Source of the DNA: Oscillospiraceae bacterium
Lineage (GTDB): Bacteria; Bacillota; Clostridia; Saccharofermentanales; Saccharofermentanaceae
Assembly (NCBI GenBank): GCA_902764825.1
Contig: CACWXL010000002.1
Location: forward strand, 124,001-188,000
DNA length: 64,000 nt
Reading direction: 5' to 3'
This document shows positions 25,786 through 34,263 of this stretch, one piece after another. Made by a program: the position numbers and the translations under genes. Position 1 is the stretch's first letter, and every line of letters starts with the position of its first letter. Under the pieces are notes generated by a model, which was given only the letters and a program-made list of their open reading frames with translations, did not search any database and had not been told where the DNA came from.

Positions 25786-28083
25786 TTATGCCTCCAATTC
25801 TGAATTGCCCAGGATCTTATGATACAGGGAATCTATCGTATCCCTGTCCAGAGCGATCGGATGATTCTTCAGTCTATCAACATTTACGGATGATGCAAGC
25901 AACATATACTCTGCTTCATTCGCAGATGGTGTAGACATGTTAAGCCTCTTATATAGTTCATCAAGATAGGTGCATACCAGTTTGGGGTCGGGGAATCCGA
26001 ATGCCTCAGCGATATTATCCATTACCGAAGCAAGATATTCCTTTCCTCTCGGATCTATGCACTTATCAAGGTTCTCAAGCATCCACGGGAACAAAGCTCT
26101 TACGCAAAGCATTGCAGCATGCCCGTGAGCAAGACCGTATAAAGACGTGAGCTTATAGCACATGGCATGTCCTGCTGTCGTCTGTGAGATGTTAATGGCT
26201 TTTCCTGCCTTATATGCGGCATTCATCATTTCGAGATTGGCAACTTTATCATTGGCAAGATAACCGTCGAGATTATCCAGTATGAGATGGATCGCCTCGC
26301 TTGCATAAGCCTTGCTCTCATCAGTACTGTTGACTGACCAGAGGGATTCAATAGAATGGCAGAGCGCATCGAACATTGTGCATTTACGCTGATACAAAGG
26401 CAGCGTCTTAAGAAGGCTGCTGTCCATAAGGACAGTCTTAGGGATTATGCTCTCATGATTTACGGACTGCTTGGCACCGTTATAGTAGATAACGGCAAAT
26501 CTCGTTGCCTCAGAACCTGTTCCTGCCGTTGTCGGAGCTGCAAGGAACGGAATGTCATTTGCTTTGATCTCCTGCTTAAGGAAGTTCTTATCAGGATCCA
26601 TATTAGAGAACAGCTTAATGCACTTGGCTACGTCAATCGCAGATCCGCCGCCTATAGCAATGATCGCCTGGCATTTCTCGCGGTTAAAGACGCTTACACC
26701 TTCTACGACCGAATCATATAAAGGATTAGGCGTGAAATCGCTGAAGATGACTATCCTGACACCTAGTCTTGATTCAACAGTGTCCAGATACCTCTTAATC
26801 GGCATGCCATTGATGGAAGGCCCGCAAACGAGAAGAATTGCTTTCGCGCCCGTTGAAACGATCCATTTATCAAGCTTCTCGTAATTATTCTCAGCCGTGA
26901 TGATGCCTTCGACGGATCTCCACACGTTCAGTTCAAGATCGCGGTTCTCCTGATCGGTTATCTCACCGCTGAAGGTATTCTCGATCGACTTATATTTGGC
27001 ATCAGCTGAATAAGGGAACTCAACAAGCTTTCCGCCATATTCTGCAAGGAGCTTGATGACCTCCTCCCTTATCGGCTTCTGATAACCCGTGACCCAGTTA
27101 TCGCCGTGAACGACGATATCAGGCTTATATTTACGGATATTGTCCGCATAAGACAATGTATCCTGATCTACAACCCTGTAAACGCCTGCAATAGATGCAA
27201 CGAGGGCTTTACGCTCGGATCTCGGAACGATCGGCGCATACTTATAGCTTGCGACCACTTCGTCTGAAAGGACGCCGACAGTAAGCTTACCGAGTTTTGC
27301 AGCTTTCTTTATGATGGAGATATGTCCGCCGTGAATAACGTTCGTGGACAAGGACATATAAACCGATCTGTTCTCCACTTCCTTAAGTTTTGCAGATACA
27401 GCTGCAAGATCTTCAGGATTGTCGATCTCAGAGCAAAGCCTGTCCTTAACGTCAAACGCAGCGATATTGCACGCGCCGTCAAGTTCATTAAGAGCATTCT
27501 CGGCATAGCACTTGCGGTTGCCGTTCTCACAGAATTCGATTATCTTATCAAGCCAGAGCTTCCAGTCCTCACACTTAAGCTTATAAAGGGCCTGGGCTTC
27601 CATAGCATCGTCGAAGAAGTTGATTCCCACCTTCTGAACGAATCCGTCCTTGATAACAGCCTTAAAGTCCTTCTCAGGCAAAGGTATGGTCGATGATACC
27701 TTCATGCAGCTCGTAGGACATGCGATTATGTCTTCCAATACCGAGCACTCGAAAACAAGGTCTCCGTGCATCAGCACGATATCGTCATCAAGGTATTCCC
27801 TCGCGCAATAGATGCTGTAGATATAATTAGTCTCAGCATAAAGAGGGTTATTGACAAAAGTGAAGTTCAAAGGAAGGCCCAGCGAATGGCAGTAATCGAC
27901 CAGAATTGAATCAAAATACCCTGTCGTCATAACGACATCGGTTATCCCGCAGCTCTCAAGGAGCCTTAACTGCCTGGAAAGAATAGTCTCGGTGGCAGAT
28001 ACTTCCGTCATGCACTTTGGGTGTTCTGACGTAAGAACGCCCATTCTGTGGCCCAAGCCGGAATTAAGAATTAATGCCTTCAC
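25786..28083 (-). CDS. three-domain fusion: nucleotidyltransferase, cytidylyltransferase, iron alcohol dehydrogenase
   Basis: 765 aa, GTG start behind GAGG. Residues 1-235: sugar-nucleotidyltransferase fold with LNSGLGHRMG, HPKCM and MHGDLV. Residues 238-372: cytidylyltransferase-like domain with HGGH (251-254) and IVVHGDNW, clearly related to the N-terminal domain of the nearby PEP mutase. Residues about 385-765: group III iron alcohol dehydrogenase with AIGGGSAIDVAK (476-487), PTTAGTGSEAT and metal-ligand DALCHS and GLAHGHAA motifs. Phosphonoacetaldehyde reductases (PhpC/FomC type) belong to this dehydrogenase family. It may both make 2-hydroxyethylphosphonate and activate it. First phosphonate gene of the operon. 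Confidence 0.87.
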   Translation of the reverse strand: MKALILNSGLGHRMGVLTSEHPKCMTEVSATETILSRQLRLLESCGITDVVMTTGYFDSILVDYCHSLGLPLNFTFVNNPLYAETNYIYSIYCAREYLDDDIVLMHGDLVFECSVLEDIIACPTSCMKVSSTIPLPEKDFKAVIKDGFVQKVGINFFDDAMEAQALYKLKCEDWKLWLDKIIEFCENGNRKCYAENALNELDGACNIAAFDVKDRLCSEIDNPEDLAAVSAKLKEVENRSVYMSLSTNVIHGGHISIIKKAAKLGKLTVGVLSDEVVASYKYAPIVPRSERKALVASIAGVYRVVDQDTLSYADNIRKYKPDIVVHGDNWVTGYQKPIREEVIKLLAEYGGKLVEFPYSADAKYKSIENTFSGEITDQENRDLELNVWRSVEGIITAENNYEKLDKWIVSTGAKAILLVCGPSINGMPIKRYLDTVESRLGVRIVIFSDFTPNPLYDSVVEGVSVFNREKCQAIIAIGGGSAIDVAKCIKLFSNMDPDKNFLKQEIKANDIPFLAAPTTAGTGSEATRFAVIYYNGAKQSVNHESIIPKTVLMDSSLLKTLPLYQRKCTMFDALCHSIESLWSVNSTDESKAYASEAIHLILDNLDGYLANDKVANLEMMNAAYKAGKAINISQTTAGHAMCYKLTSLYGLAHGHAAMLCVRALFPWMLENLDKCIDPRGKEYLASVMDNIAEAFGFPDPKLVCTYLDELYKRLNMSTPSANEAEYMLLASSVNVDRLKNHPIALDRDTIDSLYHKILGNSELEA

Positions 28084-28193
28084 GCTAATGCCTCAAATCA
28101 TTTTTATGCTTGTTGAATTATAGCATAAGTAAGACTTAAGCGAGCATCTTCCTCTATCCGGGATTACGGATGACGGTTACAGTTCAGATTATC

Positions 28194-30557
28194 TTATTCC
28201 TTGAACTTGACCCTGATGTAATTCAGGACACAGGACTTACCGGATTTATTTGTAACCTTGAACTCACAATCATTAAGCGTCTCGGTTACCGTAAACTCAT
28301 ATTCAATCCTGTTATCAGTATACGTGACTGCCTTACCCTCTACAGGCTTCATTTCTCCGTCCTGTTTATAGGTAACGCCAAATTCCGTCCCTTCAAGGCC
28401 GGTTCCTTCAATTTCCATAATATAAGTGCCGGGAACCAGGGTCATGTATGGTCCGAAGGAGACGCTGTCAGCATCAAGTTCACGCGTTCCTTTATTGTCA
28501 GATGCGCCGGATACAAACTGGGAACTGAAGAAGTCACTGTGATAAACGTATTTCTTGGTTATCAGTAAACTGTCAATATGGCAGTAAGAAGAACCGTTGT
28601 TATGTGCGGTTATCTTCAATGTCTTCGTTTGCTCACCGAGTTTGAACTTCAAGACCACATGATCACCGCTTCTTGATACGACAGTACCGGAGATCTCCTG
28701 AGGTCTGTTCCAAGTAGTCTTTTTATAATCCTTTACGATCACGGGATTATACTCAACACCAAAATCAGCCTGATCAAGATCTGATCCTTGTACCGTCACA
28801 TAGTACCAATCCGGATAAAGCTCAACATTTCTGGTCTTATATTCCTTACCGGGAGCGATAGTATAATTGTCGGAAATAGTAATATTTCCTATCAGGCCGT
28901 AGAGTTCATCGTAACTGCTGAACCCGTAAACATAGTACCTCTTTACGAGTTTTTCACTGTCAAAGACATCCCAGTTCACTTCTTCAGGTGTCTCATAGAT
29001 AATGTGCTGGTCAGGAACATACTTTATCAGTCTGCTGTCCCTTCTTTGAGCTTCAGATAATACCCAGAATACTTTTCCTTCGGGATGCTCACAGACATGG
29101 GATTTTTTCTGAAGCCATTCAAATGTGCGGTCGTTGTTTTCGCCTTCATTTAATTCATCGCTGCTTATCCAGACATCAAGATATCCGTTTGAAAGTTCGG
29201 TTAAGACATTGCCGTTCCAGAAAGTGGCATAGCCGTCCCTGTAACCGTTCTCTGTGAGGAATACTGCGATCTTCTTAAGCTCAGCAAGGTCATCCCTCTC
29301 GGATAGAGTCTTATACCTGAATGCACCGGTAATCAACATCAATCCGCAAAACATGATCACGGGTAAATATCTTAAATTGATCTTGTTCCTGATCTCTTCA
29401 AACAAAAAGAAAATACAAGGGAGAGTCATCCATATAAGGACAAGGCTGTGCCGGTCTTTGAAGATGATATCCGAAAAGATGAAAACAAGAACATATACCA
29501 GATATGAAGCAAGTGTCAGCAATGAGAATCTGAAATACAGATCTTTCTTTTTTCTCTTTAATCCCACGATAAGTGAGACAACGAAAAGCGCAAACCATAC
29601 AAAGCAGACGATGTTATGAACGAGATTTTCGGAAAAGACCTTACCTTCCGTATATCCGAAATTCCGGAAATAAAACGCTATAACATCTTTTAACCTGTTA
29701 ATGTTGAACGATTTGAAATTGATATCATAGCTAAAGTAATCATAGTAAAGATGCAGTACGGTCGAGTTGATAATAAACCCGGCAAGGCCAAAGACAAAGG
29801 CCAGAACAGAACACAATAAAGGTGATGAGCCTGCTGCTATTGAATCTTTAACACATTTTCCGATACTCTTTTCACCATTCTTATATTTTTCGACACTGTC
29901 CAAAACAAGAAGAATAACAGCCGTAACAAGAACAGGAAGATAAACGATAAGTATCTGCCTCGGCCCCCCCAGGCCTGACAGAAAAGCCAATACACAAAGG
30001 ACTGTAAGAAGGATGAAGGATAAAAGCTTCTTCCCTTTTAGATTCATTAAACTCTCAAGTATTGCAACCGTCAGGATCGATATCACGATGTGAGGATAGT
30101 AATATGCGCCCTTTAGCACGATCTCGAAATAATGAACTGAGGTCGGAATGAGCAACATTGCAAGTCCCAACCAGGCATATTTCTTCAGTTTGAAAACTCT
30201 GAAAAGCCAATATGCGGATACGAGCATCGTTAAGGTCAGCAGTATATCGGATACGATTCTGATCTTATGCCAGTTATTGAAGAACTTAAAAAAGAAAGCA
30301 TAAACGATCTGCGTATTAAAGACTCTGAGTTCTGTCGAATAGAACCAGTTCGGTGTAATGAGGCGGTTCTCTTCTGCGAGCATTTTGGAAAGGATTAACT
30401 CACTCGTATCATCAGAATTTAAAAACCTCTCCATATTAACGTTCAGAAACCAGAACAGGAAACAAAAGCAAAGGCAGAACAGGATAAATGATGCGACCGT
30501 AAAGATCCTGTCGTTTCTGTCATGGCTTTCGATAATGTTAGAGGGCTTCAAAAACAT
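28194..30557 (-). CDS. large GT-C-like membrane protein with C-terminal soluble domains
   Basis: 787 aa. About 10-11 hydrophobic helices in residues 18-430. The first extracytoplasmic loop holds LNSDDTSELI, an acidic DD pair as in many GT-C glycosyltransferases that use polyprenyl-phosphate sugars. Residues about 430-787 are soluble, probably outside the cell, with two similar beta-rich blocks (each ending in a GTYIMEIEG- or WYYVTVQG-like strand), reminiscent of carbohydrate-binding folds. Specific function unknown. It lies between the phosphohexomutase gene and the phosphonate genes, with a weak ribosome-binding site. Confidence 0.65.
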   Translation of the reverse strand: MFLKPSNIIESHDRNDRIFTVASFILFCLCFCFLFWFLNVNMERFLNSDDTSELILSKMLAEENRLITPNWFYSTELRVFNTQIVYAFFFKFFNNWHKIRIVSDILLTLTMLVSAYWLFRVFKLKKYAWLGLAMLLIPTSVHYFEIVLKGAYYYPHIVISILTVAILESLMNLKGKKLLSFILLTVLCVLAFLSGLGGPRQILIVYLPVLVTAVILLVLDSVEKYKNGEKSIGKCVKDSIAAGSSPLLCSVLAFVFGLAGFIINSTVLHLYYDYFSYDINFKSFNINRLKDVIAFYFRNFGYTEGKVFSENLVHNIVCFVWFALFVVSLIVGLKRKKKDLYFRFSLLTLASYLVYVLVFIFSDIIFKDRHSLVLIWMTLPCIFFLFEEIRNKINLRYLPVIMFCGLMLITGAFRYKTLSERDDLAELKKIAVFLTENGYRDGYATFWNGNVLTELSNGYLDVWISSDELNEGENNDRTFEWLQKKSHVCEHPEGKVFWVLSEAQRRDSRLIKYVPDQHIIYETPEEVNWDVFDSEKLVKRYYVYGFSSYDELYGLIGNITISDNYTIAPGKEYKTRNVELYPDWYYVTVQGSDLDQADFGVEYNPVIVKDYKKTTWNRPQEISGTVVSRSGDHVVLKFKLGEQTKTLKITAHNNGSSYCHIDSLLITKKYVYHSDFFSSQFVSGASDNKGTRELDADSVSFGPYMTLVPGTYIMEIEGTGLEGTEFGVTYKQDGEMKPVEGKAVTYTDNRIEYEFTVTETLNDCEFKVTNKSGKSCVLNYIRVKFKE

Positions 30558-30563
30558 ATATCT

Positions 30564-32234
30564 TTAACTTAGCTTACCTGATAATTCAGACATGATCTCA
30601 GATTCAACAGCCATAGCGTTTTCCTTGTTGTCAGATATTACGCTCACATATGTCTTGAGCTTAGGCTCAGTGCCGGATGGCCTTACGACAACGGAGATAT
30701 CCTTTGTATAGAACTTCAGAACGTCAGACTTAGGAAGGCCGTTTAAGCCCTTGCTGTAATCCTCAGTCTTAATGACTTCCTGACCTGCGATCTTATCAAG
30801 ACCCTTATGGAAGCCTGCCATGATGGAACCCATCTTCTCCATGCCGGCAGAACCCGGGAATTCGAATGAATGCAGAGTATTAAGGCAGTATCCGTATTCC
30901 TTATAGAGCTCACCCAGCTTATCGATAAGGCTGATTCCCCTTGTCTTATAGAAAGCAAACATCTCGGCGATGATGAATGCGGCATTTACTGCATCCTTAT
31001 CTCGTACATATGAACCGGTAAGATAGCCGTAGGACTCTTCAAAGCCGCAGATATAATCAGCTTCCCTGCCTTCTGCTTCCATCTTTCCTATTACTTCACC
31101 GATGAACTTAAATCCCGTAAGAACGTTTACGGTCTCAACGCCGTAATGGCTTGCGATCTTCTCTGCGAGATCCATCGTAACGATAGTCTTAATGAATACG
31201 GGATGCCCGGGCATCTTACCGTGCTTGGATCTCTGGCTGCAGATATAATCGAGGAGCAGGATTCCCACTTCGTTGCCTGTAAGAAGCTGATACTCTCCGT
31301 CAGGAGCCTTGATCGCAATGCCGCATCTGTCAGCATCAGGGTCGGTCGCGAAAAGAAGATCCGCGCCATACTTTGCGCAATACTGAAGGCCCAGCTCCAT
31401 AGCTTCCCTTATCTCCGGATTCGGATAAGGACATGTCGGGAAGTTTCCGTCAGGGTTCTTCTGCTCTTCAACTACTATGATGTTGGTAAATCCGGACTCA
31501 GCCAAAGCTCTCGTAACAGGCTTAAGACCGGTACCGTTCAAAGGTGAATAAACGATAGTTACGTTCTTGTCGATCTCATCTCCGAAGAGGACAGACTGGC
31601 TCTTAACGGCCTCAATGAAGCCGTCCATGACTGAATCAGGGATATATTCTATCTTTTCTTCTTCAACCGCCTTCTCGAAATCCATTGACTTAACGTCAGC
31701 AAAGATATCGAGCTTCTCTATCTCGGAAAGGATAGTTGCGGCAGCTTCAGTCGTGATCTGGCATCCGTCAGCGCCATAGACCTTATAGCCGTTATATTTA
31801 GCAGGGTTATGGGATGCAGTGATCATGATGCCCTGTGAAGCCTTGAGATCTCTTATCGCAAAGCTTACCGTCGGAACAGGATTCAATGTAGGCCAGATCC
31901 ATACCTTAAGGCCGTTGGCAGCAAATACTGATGCAGCAACCTTTGCAAAGAGGTCAGACTTGATTCGGCTGTCATAGCCGACAACTACTGAGGGCTGGCC
32001 GTCAACGGTCTTGAGCAGATAATCTGAAAGGCCCTGGCTCGCCTTTGCTACAACATAGATATTCATGCGGTTTGTGCCTGCACCGATCGTTCCGCGGAGT
32101 CCGCCCGTACCGAATGCGAGGTTCCTGTAGAATGCATCCTCCATGGCAACGTCATCCATTCCCTGAAGCTCTTTATTGATCTCGCTGTCAGAAGCAAGCT
32201 TTAACCAGCGCTCATATTCTGCTTTGTAATCCAT
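30564..32234 (-). CDS. phosphoglucomutase/phosphomannomutase
   Basis: 556 aa. Alpha-D-phosphohexomutase family: TASHNPAKYNGYKVYGADG (active-site Ser in the SHNP loop near 138), ATDPDADRCG metal-binding loop near 290, GFEESYGY sugar-binding loop near 390 and VVRPSGTEPKLKTY phosphate site near 525. The length and sequence fit the PgcA-like group with glucose and/or mannose phosphates as substrates. In the GDP-fucose context it would make mannose-1-phosphate. AGGAGAT precedes the ATG. Confidence 0.9.
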   Translation of the reverse strand: MDYKAEYERWLKLASDSEINKELQGMDDVAMEDAFYRNLAFGTGGLRGTIGAGTNRMNIYVVAKASQGLSDYLLKTVDGQPSVVVGYDSRIKSDLFAKVAASVFAANGLKVWIWPTLNPVPTVSFAIRDLKASQGIMITASHNPAKYNGYKVYGADGCQITTEAAATILSEIEKLDIFADVKSMDFEKAVEEEKIEYIPDSVMDGFIEAVKSQSVLFGDEIDKNVTIVYSPLNGTGLKPVTRALAESGFTNIIVVEEQKNPDGNFPTCPYPNPEIREAMELGLQYCAKYGADLLFATDPDADRCGIAIKAPDGEYQLLTGNEVGILLLDYICSQRSKHGKMPGHPVFIKTIVTMDLAEKIASHYGVETVNVLTGFKFIGEVIGKMEAEGREADYICGFEESYGYLTGSYVRDKDAVNAAFIIAEMFAFYKTRGISLIDKLGELYKEYGYCLNTLHSFEFPGSAGMEKMGSIMAGFHKGLDKIAGQEVIKTEDYSKGLNGLPKSDVLKFYTKDISVVVRPSGTEPKLKTYVSVISDNKENAMAVESEIMSELSGKLS

Positions 32235-32236
32235 CT

Positions 32237-33274
32237 TTATATCTCCTGTTTTGTGTTGTTTTCGATTATATCCGCGATCTTCGAATACTCATTCTCATAG
32301 ATCTTATCTGACCATTCGAAGCTGTCCATCTTCTCAATTACTTTGCCGATATCCTTAAGCTCATCGACCTTGATCGATATTGCAAGTTTTCTGTCCTTAA
32401 GCTGGTTGATGGTCATGGTATCCTCAGGCGTGTCGTCGCGCTCAAGAAGTGCCGTTCTGACACCTGCGGTTACAAACTCTGATACCGTAGACCAGCCTGC
32501 CTTTGCAATGCAGTAATCAGCAGCTGCGACATAGTCCTGCGTGTTACTGGTCTTGGGGTCAAGATACTCGACATTATCGCCTATCAGCTTAAGCGCTCTT
32601 GTTACGATGAACGAATAAGGAAGCCTGCTTACGTCGATATCAAAATCGAATCCCGAATTGCTCGCGCCGCATGTGATCACGACGATCGGCTTATCGTGAG
32701 CATCTCTTATCTCCTTGACCTTAACGGGGTCAAAAGGCCTTGCGGAAAAACCGACTTCGAATCCTTCACCGAGGAAATTTCTTGATGCTTCGTTGGCAAG
32801 ATCGAAAAAGATCACCTTGTCAGCCTGTCTGTATGCATCCCTGTATCTGTCAACGAGTTCTTCCGGAACAAACGGTTCATACTGCTCGACCCATGTGAAG
32901 TTCGTCATGAGAAAGCTTCTGATGCCCTTTCTTTTCGCTGCCATAACAGCCCACGGACAGATATCGATCACATAGGCATCAGCATCAACGCTCTTCTCTA
33001 TCAGACTTTCCCACTTGTTAATGTGTTCACGGATCTTTGCTACAGTAGCATCGATGTCGATGATCAAAGAGCCCGGAATAACGACAAGCCCGGCATCAGT
33101 ATTCTCAACTATAATCTCAGCCTTGTGGTCCAGATATTCATCTGTTACTTCCGCCTGCTGCAAGCCTGTGACAACTGTTACTTTATGGCCTCTTCTGATG
33201 AGTTCTCTCATAACGGGAAGTTCTCTCATAAGATGGCCGAATCCGTGATCGGTAATAAAATATGCAAATTTCAT
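32237..33274 (-). CDS. GT-B glycosyltransferase, MurG/GT28-like
   Basis: 345 aa from the ATG; a TTG three codons earlier is an alternative. N-terminal FAYFITDHGFGHLMRELPVM resembles the acceptor-binding Rossmann half of MurG-type enzymes (GxGHxxR-like), and the C-terminal half has VITCGASNSG, YIAKAGWSTVSEFVTAG-type donor loop (residues about 258-275). No membrane helices. Packed between ManA and the phosphohexomutase, so it is likely a glycan assembly enzyme. Donor and acceptor unknown. Confidence 0.7.
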   Translation of the reverse strand: MKFAYFITDHGFGHLMRELPVMRELIRRGHKVTVVTGLQQAEVTDEYLDHKAEIIVENTDAGLVVIPGSLIIDIDATVAKIREHINKWESLIEKSVDADAYVIDICPWAVMAAKRKGIRSFLMTNFTWVEQYEPFVPEELVDRYRDAYRQADKVIFFDLANEASRNFLGEGFEVGFSARPFDPVKVKEIRDAHDKPIVVITCGASNSGFDFDIDVSRLPYSFIVTRALKLIGDNVEYLDPKTSNTQDYVAAADYCIAKAGWSTVSEFVTAGVRTALLERDDTPEDTMTINQLKDRKLAISIKVDELKDIGKVIEKMDSFEWSDKIYENEYSKIADIIENNTKQEI

Positions 33275-33276
33275 AA

Positions 33277-34251
33277 TCAACAACTTACATCCAAGATCTG
33301 TGCCTGGCCGTGAAGCTTCATTTCGATGCTGTTTGCAGGAACAAAGATGCAGTCTCCTTTAAAGAAGTTGAGCATAAAGCCGTCTGCTGCTATTATTCCG
33401 CAGCCGTCGACGCAAAGCAACGCATGGAATGAGTTTTCTTCCGTCTTATAAGATGCAAGTTCCCTGTTTACTTCAGTGTTGAGAAGGAGCCTTTCGACCT
33501 GGAAATACTTGCAGCGGCACAAGAATTCGCTTGCGCAGCCGTTCCTGTATCTTAAGACTCTCATAGGCTGTCTGGGCGCTGCAGAAGCCTTAAGGTTTGC
33601 AACCTCCAGGCCCTTTTCTATGTTCAGTTCACGCTGCTCGCCGTTCTTGTCGACACGGTCATAGTCGTAAAGACGGTATGTGACATTGGAATTCTCCTGG
33701 ATCTCTGCGACAAGGCAGCCTGCGCCTATAGCGTGGACCGTTCCGGATTCGATGAAGAAAAGGTCATTCTTCTTTACCGGAACGTGATTTAAGAGATTGC
33801 CTACGGCACCGTCATCTATAGCCTGTCTGACTTCACCTGCTTCTACATCACGGTTAAAGCCATAGACAAGCGATGCATCCTTCTTGGCATCAAGAACATA
33901 CCAGAGCTCTGTCTTTCCGAGCTGGCCCTCATTTGCGAGGCTGTATTCATCGTCAGGATGGACCTGAACAGACAGATCCTTATTGGCATCGATGAGCTTT
34001 ATGAGGATCGGGAAATGTCCTCCCGCAACAGTCGAAGCGTGTGTTCCGATGTATTCGGGATGAGCTTTCAGGACTTCTCTTAAGGTCTCGCCCGTAGTAA
34101 GAACAGAACAGCCGTCACGGTGCGTGGAACATACCCATGCTTCTGCAAAGGGATCGGCATCCATGCCGAACTTGAAGTCGTCATTAAGCCTGGAACCACC
34201 CCAGAGGTAGTCCTTAGATGCAGGCTTTAATAAGAACGGCTTGTTGTTCAT
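33277..34251 (-). CDS. manA: mannose-6-phosphate isomerase, class I
   Basis: 324 aa. Cupin-fold type I isomerase: KPASKDYLWGGSRL at the N-terminus, the zinc site QVHPDDEYS near 98 and ELWYVLDAK with the second ligand, plus FIESGTVHAIGAG. Converts fructose-6-phosphate to mannose-6-phosphate, the first step toward GDP-mannose and GDP-fucose. AGGAGAGAC precedes the ATG; 12 bases from manC. Confidence 0.92.
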   Translation of the reverse strand: MNNKPFLLKPASKDYLWGGSRLNDDFKFGMDADPFAEAWVCSTHRDGCSVLTTGETLREVLKAHPEYIGTHASTVAGGHFPILIKLIDANKDLSVQVHPDDEYSLANEGQLGKTELWYVLDAKKDASLVYGFNRDVEAGEVRQAIDDGAVGNLLNHVPVKKNDLFFIESGTVHAIGAGCLVAEIQENSNVTYRLYDYDRVDKNGEQRELNIEKGLEVANLKASAAPRQPMRVLRYRNGCASEFLCRCKYFQVERLLLNTEVNRELASYKTEENSFHALLCVDGCGIIAADGFMLNFFKGDCIFVPANSIEMKLHGQAQILDVSC

Positions 34252-34263
34252 CGGTCTCTCCTG

